Assembly (NCBI GenBank): GCA_963662175.1
Contig: OY759215.1
Span: forward strand, 14,497,079-14,561,078
Direction of reading: 5' to 3'
Source of the DNA: Aradus depressus
Taxonomy: Eukaryota; Arthropoda; Insecta; Hemiptera; Aradidae
Length of the DNA stretch: 64,000 bases
Position numbers and translations under genes: made by a program. This document shows positions 10,332-21,510 of this stretch, piece after piece. The number at the start of each line of letters is the position of its first letter. Within the stretch, counting starts at the first letter, position 1. The notes beneath the pieces are model-generated. The model worked only from the letters and a program-made list of their open reading frames with translations, searched no databases and was not told the origin of the DNA.

Positions 10332-10712
10332 TTACAAATCGTTAGTATACTCCCCACAACAGACAAGACAGACTCCTAATATTGACCTTACCCCGTCTAA
10401 TAATATCCAAGGGAGTTCATAAGGCGAGTGTGACTCTAGGGCTTCTCCTCTTGAACCAACCCCTACATAATGACTGTCCCCAACTAATGAGATCTTCTCT
10501 TTGAAACTGGTACATATGATTATTTGACCACGGAAACTCTCTCCCTCTCTTGAGACAGGGTGGACCAAGCAACAAATTTCATCTTTAATTGGAACTTTAG
10601 GACGTGTGCCAATGTTGTCTCTAACAAAAACAATCGACAGTCCCTCTCTCTCCACTTGGAGAGCTACCAGGGTCTCGGGTTGCCATTCGGACCAGTGACC
10701 TAGACAATACAT
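10332..10712 (-). CDS. 126-codon open frame, unrecognised
   Basis: One of the longer intact frames outside obvious repeats, with non-repetitive composition, directly 5' of the DUF7044-like exon on the same strand. No family recognised. A donor-like GGG|GTAAGG near 10391 would give an intron of about 73 bp to the acceptor at 10319, but the phases do not match (0 against 1), so joining it to that exon is not supported. It may be intronic sequence that is open by chance. Confidence 0.25.
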   Translation of the reverse strand: MYCLGHWSEWQPETLVALQVEREGLSIVFVRDNIGTRPKVPIKDEICCLVHPVSREGESFRGQIIICTSFKEKISLVGDSHYVGVGSRGEALESHSPYELPWILLDGVRSILGVCLVCCGEYTNDL

Positions 10713-10912
10713 CTTCTCTTCAAAGGGTAAAAGCTAATGATCCAAAAGGCTAAACGGGTTTTCTACAATGACCGGACAGAGGAAATCGTTAAACTATAAC
10801 ATGGTAATTCTAAACGTGTAACAATTGCAATATTAAATTATTATTTTTCGTTTGTGTAAAGAGATTTCTCATTCATATATAATATACAAGCAGGTTACCC
10901 GGCTTCGCCCGG

Positions 10913-10985
10913 AGTAACTTTACACAGGTTAGTAACTCTAAGCAGATTAGTAACTTTAAGCAGGTTAGTAACTTTAAGGAGGAGT
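10913..10985 (+). repeat. 18 bp tandem repeat, about 4 copies
   Basis: Units of TAACTTTAAGCAGGTTAG in direct array with few changes. Confidence 0.75.
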
Positions 10986-11338
10986 ATACCCATCGTTACT
11001 CGTTGGCATAAAGTTTCCTTTTTTTACTCCAACATCACCAAAATAATGTATTATACCTTTCTAATATTTTTCATAAATTCAGATAAATATTGCGAACCTA
11101 AAATCAAACTATTAAGTTATAGTAGAACAACTTTTCCCCCAACACAACATAGGTAAGTCCTTAAATTGCTTTCAATTCTGATTAAAGTTAATGGTGAGTT
11201 ATATCAAAGCCAATTAATTAACGAAAAGTAACAGAATATATTTATAGAAAGTTGAATTGACATACATCTCTAAAGAAATTGAAAATACAACAATAAACAA
11301 GGACAAACACTCGTTAATGGGCTTTCCATATAAGGACC

Positions 11339-11487
11339 TGGAACCATAAAAAGAGAACTATTGAGAGATTCGATTAAGCCTATCAATACTACGTTAACTA
11401 CTTCACTCAACAGGCTCTTTCATAGAGCGGCTTTGGAACCATAAAAAGAGAACTATTGAGAGATTCGATTACACCTATCGATACTAT
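11339..11487 (+). repeat. Direct repeat of about 55 bp
   Basis: GGAACCATAAAAAGAGAACT plus ATTGAGAGATTCGATTA and CCTATC.ATACT occur at 11339-11393 and 11430-11486. Confidence 0.8.
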
Positions 11488-11775
11488 TTACACAAAAATA
11501 AAATATTTTATTTAAAACTTTTTTAAGTCTATAACCACAGCGGAAACGTAAATAATTCATAGAAAAAAATAATATTGAAAATCGGTCCAGTAGTTTTTAA
11601 GATTAGCCCAAACATGAAACAAACGCTGTCTCTTTATATACCTACTCGTATTTGTAAGATTAACAAACTGTTTTGACTGGATGTTCCATGATGGAAGTAG
11701 ACTATAATATTCCATAAAATGATGATTTTGAGTAACAGATGTAATAGTTGAAATAAGGAACAGCTACGAGTATTA

Positions 11776-11806
11776 CACTGATGATGGGAGTAAAGCTCCA
11801 AACGTT
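11776..11806 (+). ncRNA. Decayed hammerhead-like core
   Basis: CTGATGA (11778-11784), T, stem GGAG/CTCC, then CAAAC in place of GAAAC, then GTT. The conserved G before AAA is lost, so probably a relic. Confidence 0.2.
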
Positions 11807-11999
11807 AATAACCACAATTTTTTTTGTGAAGACAAATAATAAATTGGTAAATTGATGTTGTGTAAATATATTAAATAACTTATAAATCACATACATCAAT
11901 CGATATAATAGAATATGAAAACATATGAGATGATAATAATAATTATTATAATTAAATAAAAGGGGATTCCCAGAAATGTTATTCAACAGTATTAGACAT

Positions 12000-12630
12000 G
12001 TTTTCGCCAGAGATCTTGTGGAAGTTCAATGTAATTCAGTAGTATTCATTCAACAGTATTTTTTTTTAGTGGGCATATTTGTCAACCCACAAAATATTGA
12101 TTTCGAGATATTCAAGTTTTAAGATTTTTGGTTAAAAATCGTTATAGTAGCAAAAATAATGAATATTAGGTATTAATGTTTGAAAACTATTCGTTTCTGA
12201 GAGTGAAATTTTTTTTTTTTTAAGTTCAATTTAATATTTATTTATTTAAAATGGAGTTAAATTAAATAAATAATTTTTGCGAATCAGTCTGTTCATGATT
12301 CCATATCACAAAACGTTTTAATTTTCGTAACACATTTTTGCTAAATAAACCATATTGAAGCTGAATGATTTTACAAGATGACTGCATGCATAACTCAAAA
12401 TCCGATTTATTGTAGGTTATCACGTATGCGCAAAACACCGTCCATTTATAATCGTTAAAAATAAAACCAATAAATAGAAAATAAAAAGTCAATAATAATA
12501 AATAAATAAGAAAAATAAATAAAAATAGTATTTTCTATAAAATGGTGAATATTGTGTAAAAAATAATAAATAATATTGATATATGATAAGCAAATATGTA
12601 AAAAATGGTAATAATAGAAAAAAAATCAGC
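12000..12630. other. AT-rich, nothing recognised
   Basis: Low-complexity AT sequence with no element ends or coding signature. Confidence 0.5.
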
Positions 12631-12639
12631 TCGATGTCC

Positions 12640-12790
12640 CCCGAAACACTATCGCCCATCCTCTGGAGGTAGAGGAGGCCGCGATAGTCCGGGTGATCCC
12701 CCCACTGACGCCAACACATCACTATCATATACCAGTGTGAGAGAAGGAGGAGAAACATTGATCTGTAAAAGCATGGTTGGTATAAGACAA
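12640..12790 (+). repeat. Family P MITE-like fragment
   Basis: The end GATCTGTAAAAGCATGGTTG GTATAAGA matches the right arm of 26240-26487. Confidence 0.45.
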
Positions 12791-13292
12791 TCCTCATACA
12801 TCATTTATATTTTATTATATTTTTACTACATAGAATGAAAATAATATAAATGAAAAAAATCCCATTATGGAGTGACTATTGTCACATGAGCTGAGTGAAG
12901 ACTTATAGGGATATAACAAGATAGTATGAACCAGTAATGAAGCAATAAAGTGTCAAGTGAGTGAGAAATGTCAGTTTAAGTCCCAAATGGACCTAATTTG
13001 AAGTTGGTAATATCAAATCGGTTATACTGCTCAACCCTAATGGTCAATAAAGTCAACCGAGAACACTTTTTATTAGGAAAACGTTAAAATATGATACTAA
13101 AGTCAAAGTAGATATTTTTTTTTTACTTATCATAATGTGGTCAATATAAATCATACAATGATTTTGAATCGAGTATCTAATGTATATTTAAAATGTTGTA
13201 TTGAATACATGAAAAACTTCTGAAAATATATTGATGGCAGTGGCAATTATATTTCTTAATATGACAGGTTCATGACATCCCTTATCTCAACG

Positions 13293-13489
13293 AGAGAGCG
13301 CCAGTAGCGTGCTAGCCTACTCAAACACGGGCGAAGCTCTTAGGTTTTTTTATCTGGGAGGTGAAAACCTTGAGTACGCCGTCCTTCGGATGGGAGGTTG
13401 AGCGATGATCTCGAGCCTGTACGATGTCAGGCCCCTACACTAGGTGAATAAACCTAGGTAAGCAACATTTAGGACTTTCACAGTAGAGT
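13293..13489 (+). mobile_element. SINE family S, B box deleted, 3' truncated
   Basis: Head GAGCGCCAGTAGCGTGCTAG, then the body TTATCTGGGAGGTGAAAACC, CGCCGTCCTTCGGATGGG, CGAGCCTGTACGATGTCAGG and GTAAGCAACATTTAGGAC. Confidence 0.75.
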
Positions 13490-13590
13490 TCATGTCGATA
13501 CTTCTGTACTTCTTTGCGTTTTTGTGTTAAGCCCTCCCTCGCTCCCTTCACTCTATAAGTTTCATCCTATCGGTCCTATCTCAAAGCTTA

Positions 13591-14065
13591 GGATACGTTA
13601 GCGATTGGAAATTTAATGAGGAACATTTTTTCGATATGACTAACAGGTTTCTAGTAAATCAAGGAAACGTCTAAAAATATGTCGTTCGAAAAGACATGTC
13701 AGGACAGTTTTCGGCTTGTATCTCGGAAACCGGAAAACCTGCGAAAAATCGTATTCTATATAAAATGTGTGTTTTACTTTTCTTTACTGCTTTTACTTGA
13801 AAAGAACTTCGATAAGGTCTCAATTTTTGTCTGACCAGCCAAAATCTAATCAGATCTAAGTTAACACATGCGACTCCATCATTCAAAATTTCAAGTTCAT
13901 AGCTACAATAGTTTCTTCGTTAGAGCGTCCACCAGTTTCCACCACACACACTACACACGGAAGTGATCAACACATATTCAGGTCAGAAAACTTTGAAACG
14001 TGAAAATCCGTTGAAAAATCTATTTCGGATTTTCACACTATTACAATACTTTCTAAAAATAGTAT
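13591..14065 (+). repeat. Family N dispersed repeat
   Basis: Carries AAATCAAGGAAACGTCTAAA, TATCTCGGAAACCGGAAAAC, CAAAATCTAATCAGATCTAA and GGATTTTCACACTATTACAA, all recurring elsewhere in the window on either strand. No coding; class unknown. Confidence 0.6.
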
Positions 14066-14545
14066 TTACCTGAGTTAAGTACAATTAGGAAGACCTATTT
14101 GACGTTAACTGTAAACGTTCAAAGTAACAAGGTTAGAGTCAGTTTAACAAGTGTCTGAGAACTGCCTTTCAGAAGCGAAGAGAAAAAAAGTTGGGGTCTT
14201 TTCTGGTGTAACTGCTTGTTTAAAGTTGTCCTAGCACAGTTCCCAAGTCAATCCTCTTAAGTAATTCCAGGCTAGTGCACAACAAACACCTACGTAGGTT
14301 GGATTTAAGGACACCCTTAGCGCTACCATCTCATACTGGGAGTTTTGCTGCGTTTGAGACTTCCATAAAAACCTGACGCTTAGAAAAGAAATCGTAGTCT
14401 TTTTTGTCGTTTGTTAAGTGCTGGTTTAGTCAAGGCTGGCGCGACCATAGAGGCAAACTATAAGACAATTTTTTTTTTTTTGAGAATTATCTTTTTGTTT
14501 ATTATAAGTATGAAACAGGGGTAAACCTTTTTAATTATTTTATGT
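14066..14545. other. No recognisable feature
   Basis: Mixed-composition sequence with no gene or repeat match within the window. Confidence 0.45.
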
Positions 14546-14563
14546 GTTATTAGTTAGTTATTG

Positions 14564-14767
14564 TGACACAAGAGCCCGACTCTACTGTGGGAGTCCTAAA
14601 GTGAACTAGGATTATTCACCCAGAGTAAGGGTATTTTAAGGGTTGACATCGTACAGGCTCGGGACCATCGCTTAATGTCCCATCTGAGGTACGGCCTAAA
14701 CCGGTTTCGAACCCGAGATCTTGAACTCAGAAAGCAAGCACTCTACCTTTGAGTTACCGACGCCCTC
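14564..14767 (-). mobile_element. SINE family S with internal deletions
   Basis: Minus-strand copy. The head (GAGGGCGTCGGTAACTCAAA reading minus) and B box GGTTTCGAACCCG are present, followed by the body to GAGTCGGGCTC. The 3' end is missing. Confidence 0.8.
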
Positions 14768-15365
14768 TGTACTCCCTTCAAGGAGTGGTATAGATGGGAT
14801 ATAGTGTCACCCTTAGTGCTACCATTTCAAGTAGCATAGGTTGGATGTTTACTAAATCTAAACGTAAAGTGTAGATGATCATGAAAAAGAAGAAAAAAAA
14901 AAACAAAAAAAACTTCTTTCAGTGTTTACTAAACAATGAAACCTTCGAGAAAGGAACCTATTCCATTGTATCGCCAAGGTACGTAGTTGGATGTAATGTA
15001 GATTATAGCGTGAAGTACGTGGGCGCCGGGAGGGATGTTGTCAATTAGGAACGTACAACAACAAGCTTGTAAGGAAGACAAGGGATCCGATGCGGGGACA
15101 GACAAGATCATGGTCCAGGCCCGCAGGCACTTCGCAGACTGACGCTTGGCTCGCAAGAGTTCCTCCAAGTTAATACTTCACCTTACTTCAAGAGCCTTCT
15201 TCAGGACCCATGAACTTCCTCAAGTAATCTTCGGTCAATAGAATTTTCGAAGATGGCTCATACAAAATGTGAAAATGTGCGAACGAGACGCCTTGAAAAC
15301 TTTCTACAGCGATCAGTTACTAACTGCATTTCTTCTCTTTGAAAAAAGTATAACACTAGAGGAAT

Positions 15366-15475
15366 CAATAAATAAAACAAACTTATTTTTGAAATATTGT
15401 CTATTCCACCAAAGATATTTACAAAACTACCGATTTCGGCCTTACAACATCGTCAGGTCTAGTTATGAACTAAGT
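15366..15475 (-). mobile_element. Single arm of the 21291-type hammerhead-bearing element
   Basis: About 105 bp matching one arm of 21291-21573: AATAAAACAAACTTATTTTT, TATTGTCTATTCCACCAAAG, then the CGATTTCGGC...CGTCAGGTCTAGTTATGAAC segment. The second arm is absent. Confidence 0.75.
15424..15460 (-). ncRNA. Hammerhead-like motif, minus strand
   Basis: Minus reading: ACCTGACGATGTTGTAAGGC then CGAAATCGGTAGTT. The CTGANGA box, extra T, weak stem II and GAAAT (instead of GAAAC) make it a diverged version of 21476-21510. Confidence 0.35.
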
Positions 15476-15640
15476 CAGTTTGCAAACATAAATAGTACTG
15501 TATTAGAAATTTTATATTCATTTATTCTCCATTATTTATTTATTTAAAAAAATATATTATTATTATTCTGATATAGGTTCATATTCTAAGATTTCAGAAG
15601 ATGTATATAATTTATAAGCTATTTTGAAGATTACAAAATT

Positions 15641-16095
15641 TTATGACTCAATTTCTGTTCCGATAAAATCAAGTTCATGAGGTATTACGATTTTTTTTTG
15701 AGCGACAAAATATCTGTGGTGTATCCTCTCTATGTTTGGAGGTTGACAAAAGGAGAAGAAGAGTTCTTGATTAGGATCCTTTGGTGCAGAGTTATAGGAT
15801 GGGGGAGCGACAGAGGAGTGTCTGCCTTCTGCCAACCTGACAAATAGCCGTTCGACAGTCCTACCTTAGCGTCCTCCAGCCCCCGATTGACTTGGCTCAA
15901 ATCCAAGATCCAAGATCCGGTGGGAAAAGAGACCACTTCGTCTCTCCTAAACCTCTCAATTGGAGACAACCAAAGAGAGAAAAAAAAAAGTACATAAAAA
16001 CCTTTTCCCAAAAAATGTATGAATAATATTCCAGATTCGTATCGGAGGGAGTTGTGGAAGTATCGACCCAATTCTGAGGGGTTTCTGTATCTCAA
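15641..16095 (-). other. Overlapping short frames, coding status unclear
   Basis: Two overlapping minus-strand frames (15641-15835 and 15730-16095, 64 and 121 codons). I do not recognise either product and see no start context or splice signals that favour one. Confidence 0.2.
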
Positions 16096-16564
16096 AAAAG
16101 AGTATAAAGATTGGATAACGTAGCGGGTTATCCGTTTACCTTATCGATCGTCCAAATCTTCTCTTTTGTTGCTCATCTTCCTAAGTCAACAAGGGAAGAC
16201 ATCGTCTTGAATGAAAAATTTAAAATGTGTAATTCTACTGACTCCTTTCTACCTCTTGAAAACCATTGTCTACTTTATGAAATAAAAATGTTCTCATCTT
16301 TTTGAAGAAATTATATATTTTTTTCATTTTTACTTTCTCATACCTTTAGTATAAAGAAGAATTGTAATTCGAAATTGGAGTTTTCAAAGGAATTTTTGTG
16401 ATGATATATGTGTGTTTGTGAGTCGCTGTGAACTTGAAATTTAAATGTCACACATATGCGTATTAGATTTTGGTTAAAATTGGACGAAAATTCAGACCAT
16501 TTCACTTTTCGGGGTCTAAGAACATTTATCACATAGTTTTTGTTAAAAAGGATAAATATATATT

Positions 16565-16810
16565 GAGTAGAACCTCATTATCCGGGGTAATGGGGGGAGA
16601 CATCGCCCATCAAATTCATGTCGTCATGGAAGTCAAAATCTTCCTGTTCGCAGAAGTTCAGGGAGGACATCAACTGCTTCCATTGCTTGACTTCTACTTT
16701 AGCGCCAAAACTGTCATCATTGTCTACTCTGTCTCTAAGTTTCTAGAAACCTATACTTACTGCTTACACACCACGGTTAATCGCGAACACGGATAAACGA
16801 GGTTCTATTG
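16565..16810. mobile_element. MITE with pogo/Tigger-like termini
   Basis: Left end GAGTAGAACCTCATTATCCG, right end (reverse complement) CAATAGAACCTCGTTTATCC. Termini of the form CAGTAGAACCTC..TATCCG are typical of pogo/Tigger elements (Tc1/mariner superfamily). A TA follows the right end; the left flank is degenerate. About 245 bp, no transposase. Confidence 0.6.
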
Positions 16811-16849
16811 TATGTATATGTATATAATCAATCTCTCTCATTTCAATTC

Positions 16850-17005
16850 CATTCCATACAGGCATTACTGGGTATATGAATGTCACCCTCAGAATCACAT
16901 ATTACTTTCAATACCCAGTAACGACAGTATAAAATCAATTTGAAAGGAGGGAGTGATCTGTATAAATGTGGTTGGCTTAGGAAGTCTTGTTATGGCCATA
17001 TCGCA
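16850..17005 (+). repeat. Family P MITE-like copy
   Basis: CATTACTGGGTATATGAATG and TACCCAGTAACGACAG are inverted; the end GATCTGTATAAATGTGGTTG matches 26240-26487 and 26545-26700. Confidence 0.55.
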
Positions 17006-17065
17006 TACTTTATTTTATTTTTTAAATATACATGAAATCCTATGTATTTTTTTTTTCTTTTTAAA

Positions 17066-17198
17066 TATAGGGCGTTATCGTGTTCACAAACAGAATTTTT
17101 TTCTCGGTCGGCAAAACATAAAATTCCGGTGAAAACTCAACACCAAAGTTCCGGCTGATTACATAACTTCCCCTATACTTTATATAGTTCGGGAATTA
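17066..17198 (+). repeat. Family M repeat, one end
   Basis: GTTATCGTGTTCACAAACAG, GGCAAAACATAAAATTCCGG and ATAACTTCCCCTATACTTTA mark the end opposite to the TACTTCCCCAGCACGAA end. Confidence 0.75.
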
Positions 17199-17207
17199 AT
17201 AACGATA

Positions 17208-17290
17208 TTAGTAATTCCTTTATGAGTTATAGAGTTTTTCAAAAAGAATGATGGTGAAAAGGTGTGGAAGAAGTAATAATGTAAGAATAC
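17208..17290 (-). pseudogene. Fragment of LINE-B C-terminal coding region
   Basis: Resembles about 54480-54530: the TTCCTTTATGAGTTATA and TTTTTCAAAAAGAA segments are shared. Too short for more. Confidence 0.35.
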
Positions 17291-17756
17291 TGCTGATATT
17301 ATGAAAAGTCTATGGAGAAGTAGAGAATAGGGTGAAAGTCACACGTTCCTCCACTACAGGATTGCGCTTCGGGAGCTCTTGTCATCTCCCACGTACGTCT
17401 TATAGTCCTTAATGATATCCTATTCTCTTTAGTCAGCACCCCCTACAACTTGACTCTTGAGCTAACACATAGCCCAGGTCTTCACAAGTGAATAAAATAT
17501 GGGGGCCCCTTGGCACGCTCTCAAATCTCTAATGAAAGGTACTTAGTTCGCCTTCTTTCACACTTTGTCCACAAGTATTTGTACAAATAACCGTCAAATT
17601 ACAGACTTCTAACGACAAAGACTAACAACGAAACTCCCTTCGTTAGCGTCAGAACACTCCAACACCACAAGTAGGTGTCAGAAATACCGAATAGAGTCAT
17701 TTAAATTCGTAACAGACACTTCACAACGTCTAGAATATATTCGGTGAATCAACGCC

Positions 17757-18453
17757 TATGTACTTCCCCTGCTATACGAAGTATAGGGGAGGTTATGTAA
17801 TCGGTCTGCAATTCGATCTTGAGTTTTCAACAGAATTTCATTTATACTGAACTACTGATTCCAAAAAAAAAAAAAATCTGTCGAGTGTGTATTTTTGTGA
17901 ACACAACTCCCGATAGAATGAGCTCAAGAGTGAAAAACATCTTGAGCACGTCATCCTTCGGATGGGACATTAAGCGATGGTCCGGGCAGGAGTAAGAATA
18001 GCTATTTAACTAACTCGACACAAAATTTCATTATATATAAAATTCAAAAGCCCGTAAAGACGAAACATATTAATTTCCAGCAGAATCGGCGAATGGATCA
18101 ATTGGAGGCTCATCTCAAACTCCCTGACAACTGTCGATATAATGAATGTATCGACATGAAATTTTATATTTTAATCCAAAACCCAATAGGGATAGCAATT
18201 TTCAATTTTTGGCGAAATCACCCGAAGGGAAGGAAGGGATCATAGGAGGGAGACTCAAAAACAAAGCTCAAATAACTGCCGATGAATGTATCGACACAAA
18301 AATTTAGTATGAGGATACGGAAGCCCCTATGTAAGTATCTATAGATTTTTAGTCAAAAATATCACTTAGTTTTGGCGGGAAAACGAAAGCTTAACTGAAT
18401 AATTGTACTAGGGATGTACCTACATTGTCAGTGATTGATAAAAATTGGTAAAA
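17757..18453 (-). repeat. Family M repeat, nearly full length, with a SINE scrap inside
   Basis: Begins TACTTCCCCTGCTATACGAA and ends TACTAGGGATGTACCTACAT. It contains two internal units around the conserved TGTATCGACATGAAATTTTA. A 55 bp SINE body piece (ATCCTTCGGATGGGACATTA) at 17936-17990 interrupts it. Confidence 0.8.
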
Positions 18454-18702
18454 TATAACTTGGTGCTGGTCACTTTCTTATTATGTTGTATTCATTAAGT
18501 ACCAAATGTTTTGCTAAAGATTAGTAGAGAAAAGTTTTGTGATTTTTTCTGAGTACGATGGACTATGATTTCTAAAGCTTTGTGTAACGCACAGAAAGAG
18601 ACTCGTGCAAACACTCTCAACTGAGAGCCTCCTAGACAAGTGATTATTTACTCTTCTTTTTCTTCTTCACACTACCAATCCAGAGTAAAAAAAAGTCCAG
18701 CT

Positions 18703-18800
18703 ATGTACTTCCCCAGCACGAAATAATAAATTAAGTTTTCGCTCTCCCTCCAATCGTTTGAGCTAAAACTTAATATTTGTCCAGTGGCTTGTCCATACAA
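18703..18800 (+). repeat. Family M repeat, 5' piece of a split copy
   Basis: ATGTACTTCCCCAGCACGAA followed by GTTTTCGCTCTCCCTCCAAT. The matching other end resumes near 19668. Confidence 0.7.
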
Positions 18801-19667
18801 ACTATAATACACACATTGAATAAATATAATAATTTTTTTTAATGTTTATATTTTAATCATTTTTAAATAAAAAGCAAATTTCTTTAAAACAAATTAGTAA
18901 AAAAACAAAACACGGCCATCAGCTGTTTTTTTAGTGTGTGTAGTGAAGAGTTCGAGGCCTGGGATGGCGACGGTCTGAGTAAACATGGACGGTGTGTCGT
19001 TTAGGCTTAAGATATAATGAACTAATTCGGAGTGAATTGACAGTGAAATTGATCCGCAAAGAAGGTGTTTTTATTTGTTTATATGTACAGGATATATGCC
19101 CAGAAAAATATAACTTAAATTTTAAAAATGGCTAAAAAATAAAACAAAAAAAAAATGAATTAGTTTCAAGAATTTAGTTTTTAAGATTTTTTCCTTTAAT
19201 TTTTTTTTGGTTCAATGATAAATTTTTATAATTTTATCATGCAGATGATTAAAAAAATTAACTCAAACTATTTGTTCTAGTAATATCTATTCTATTCATT
19301 TTCCTTGTTGGCCCAGTAAATTTATTTGAAAACCTTTGGATTAGATTTAATATGATTTAAAATGGCATCTCTGGGGTTAAAAATCCAAGTAAAAAGTTTG
19401 TAAATTGCATTTTTTTTAATAAGTGTACTTTCTTAAAAATTGTACGTCTTGAACTTTTGATATCTTTTTAGGGCCCCTTTTCAAAAAACTACTGTAGAAA
19501 TCAAAATTTAGTAAAAGAAAAGAGCTATTTCTACAGGAAATGTGGTAATTTATTGTTTATTTAATTATTATTTCATTTGTTTAATTATTATTTAATTATT
19601 TATTTATTATTATTTGAATTATATATTCATTAATTATTTTTATTTATCATTAAGCCTTCTTTTTAAT
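18801..19667. other. Unidentified insert between two family M pieces
   Basis: About 870 bp of AT-rich sequence with a short GC-richer patch (18910-19080) and no coding signature. Probably an inserted element; ends not resolved. Confidence 0.35.
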
Positions 19668-19918
19668 TCCCACAGTACATTACATCGACAGTTATTAGAA
19701 TTTTTGTGTTACGCCTTCTCTCTAATCTCCCCCTTCGTGTGGGATACATTCATTCTATCGGAAGTTATCGTGTTCACATGACACACAAAATGATTTTTTT
19801 TAAATTTTTATTTCTGAAATCTTGAAGTCGGAAAACATGAAATTCCGTTGAAAAAGCATCGAATTTCTGACCGATTACGTAACATCCTCTATACTTTGTA
19901 TAACTGGGAAAGTTAAAA
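19668..19918 (+). repeat. Family M repeat, 3' piece of a split copy
   Basis: TACATCGACAGTTATTAGAA, then GTCGGAAAACATGAAATTCC, then TACTTTGTATAACTGGGAAA. Confidence 0.75.
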
Positions 19919-20018
19919 AAGAATTTAAAAAAAAATTACCCCCTCCCTTATATTTCTATTAGAGTCTATCTGTTTAGAAAGCGATTAATTCCACCAACTA
20001 TTTTTCGTACTAAGAGAA

Positions 20019-20040
20019 GGGGGGGGGGGGGGGGGGGGGG
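20019..20040 (+). repeat. 22-base poly(G) run
   Basis: Uninterrupted G tract just past a family M copy. Could be a true expansion or a sequencing/assembly length error. Confidence 0.8.
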
Positions 20041-20644
20041 TCAAGAAAACTTTTTGTGAAAACTTTTCGTCAGACTACTGTTGGAGTTTCCCCCCAAACC
20101 AGACTACTAACCGGAGACCGCAGAGGCGGCTCACATATTTCTCATGCTGTTTTCACAACCATGTCACCAGCTAAAAGCTTTTCACACATTCATCTTGATC
20201 TATTTTAAAAAGTGGCATATCATTTTAAATACTTTTTTTTACTAGTATTCTCTGACAGTACCTACGTATGAAGTATTTTTCATGCTGGAAAAAGAAATAT
20301 GTCAACTGGAATTTCAGTATAATTCAAAGAATAGGTGTTCTCTGAATCCAAAAAAAATGGTTAGTTTCTTAAATAAATATTGGGCATCTTTTATCCACCT
20401 AGGCGATTTTCGAGGCCCTAACAAGCGCACGATATCTGCATAATATCACTCAGAAGTGGATTAAGGGAGTGGACATCGTATAGGTGCAACAGAAGAATGG
20501 GAATGGGTATCCGTCGCCTCATCTGTAGCATCCCTCGACCCAGCAACCCGAGAACAATACCCGTTTAATAATACACTATTTATAAAAAAAAGTTAAATAA
20601 ATAACAATTTATTTTTTATTTTTCCATTCCATTTTTAAAGGAGA

Positions 20645-20931
20645 AGTTAGTTATTGTGACTCAAACCCGGGCTAGAGAGCGCCGCTATCTCAGTGGTATG
20701 CTTACTGATCTCAAGATCGCGGCCGAGGCCCTTGAGGTAATCACAACTACTTAACCGATTTGAATAATTCTTTATCTGGGAGGTAAAATAAACTTAAGCA
20801 GCCAGTACGATGTCAGGTACAAGTTAAAGGTGAATAAAAATTTAGGGTAGGCAACATTTAGGACTCCCATAGGAGAGTCTGGTAGTAGGCGGTATGACCT
20901 TGTAGTTAAAGCCCGCACATGAGTCATAATA
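20645..20931 (+). mobile_element. SINE family S, preceded by a minus-strand tail scrap
   Basis: 20647-20672 is a SINE 3' end on the minus strand. From 20676 a plus-strand copy starts (GCGCCGCTATCTCAGTGGTA) and runs to GCACATGAGTCATAATAAC, with the B box destroyed and an insertion after it. Confidence 0.75.
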
Positions 20932-20946
20932 ACTCAATATATAATC

Positions 20947-21166
20947 AAACCCGACTTTACTGTAGAATTCATAAATATTGGCAACCCAGGTTTATTCACT
21001 TAGGATAAGAGGTCTTTAACAAGTACCTGACAACGTACATTGCTTAACGTCCCATCCAAGGTTTTTCACCTCCCAGATAAAAAAGCTATTAGCCTCGGGC
21101 GGTATTCGAACCCCCGATCTTCAGCTCAGTAGACAAGTAAGCTCCTCTGAGCTACCGGCGCCTCTC
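20947..21166 (-). mobile_element. SINE family S, minus copy facing the previous one
   Basis: Body and head present (AGGCGCCGGTAGCTCAGAGG on the minus strand, GGTATTCGAACCCC B box). 3' end truncated; tail to tail with 20645-20931. Confidence 0.8.
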
Positions 21167-21398
21167 ACCACAATAAACGATGACTCCCTCAGTCCAGTAC
21201 TGTGTGATATTACGCAGATATTTTGCGCTCGTTAGCGCCTGGCTGACCGTATAGGTGGATAAACGATGCCGGTATCAATTAATTTAAGAACTTCTAAGTT
21301 GAGGAACGCGGACATATTGTGGAAACTTGTAATAAATGAATAAAACAAACTTATTTTTTGAAATATTGTCTATTCCACTAAAGATATATATACATATA

Positions 21399-21433
21399 AC
21401 TACCGATTTCGGCTTTATACCATCGTCAGGTCT
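21399..21433 (-). ncRNA. Hammerhead-like motif, left arm
   Basis: Minus reading CTGACGA (21423-21429), T, short stem, CCGAAAT. Mirror of 21476-21510 with GAAAT instead of GAAAC. Confidence 0.35.
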
Positions 21434-21475
21434 AGTTATGAACTTAGTTCATAACTAGACCTAAGTTCATAACTA

Positions 21476-21510
21476 GACCTGACGATGGTATAAAGCCGAA
21501 ACCGGTAGTT
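21476..21510 (+). ncRNA. Hammerhead ribozyme-like motif (type I, dimer-type)
   Basis: CTGACGA (21479-21485), one extra T, stem II GGT/GCC, GAAA (21498-21501), then ACCGGT (21501-21506), which is self-complementary and could pair between two molecules as stem III. A follows as the cleavage-site base, and GTT (21508-21510) pairs with GAC (21476-21478) as stem I. The extra T and short stems are deviations from the classical core. Activity is unproven. Confidence 0.45.

Larger units (their letters stand above)
10878..11645 (+). mobile_element. Candidate dispersed element with TTACCCGGCTTCGCCCGG end
   Basis: One end has GGTTACCCGGCTTCGCCCGG and the other TCGGTCCAGTAGTTTTTAAG followed by AAACAAACGCTGTCTCTTTA. 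This pair of end motifs recurs in insect repeats of uncertain class. No coding sequence. Boundaries are approximate. Confidence 0.45.
20383..21270. mobile_element. Inverted-repeat DNA element hosting a SINE cluster
   Basis: Left end GGCATCTTTTATCCACCTAG; right end (reverse complement) GGCATCGTTTATCCACCTAT. Homology continues inward for about 100 bp (ACAAGCGCACGATATCTGCA; TAATATCACTCAG). Length 888 bp, the middle filled by SINE copies. A non-autonomous DNA transposon is the simplest reading; superfamily unknown. Confidence 0.65.

Noticed and set aside
10332..10712. Joining the 126-codon minus frame to the 10174-10318 exon through a 73 bp intron
   Set aside because: The donor GGG|GTAAGG leaves phase 0 while the exon needs phase 1, and the frame that would result hits TAA. 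Kept only as an unrecognised frame.
14929..15168. 79-codon minus frame as an exon
   Set aside because: Composition is somewhat gene-like but no family pattern or splice signals were convincing on either strand.
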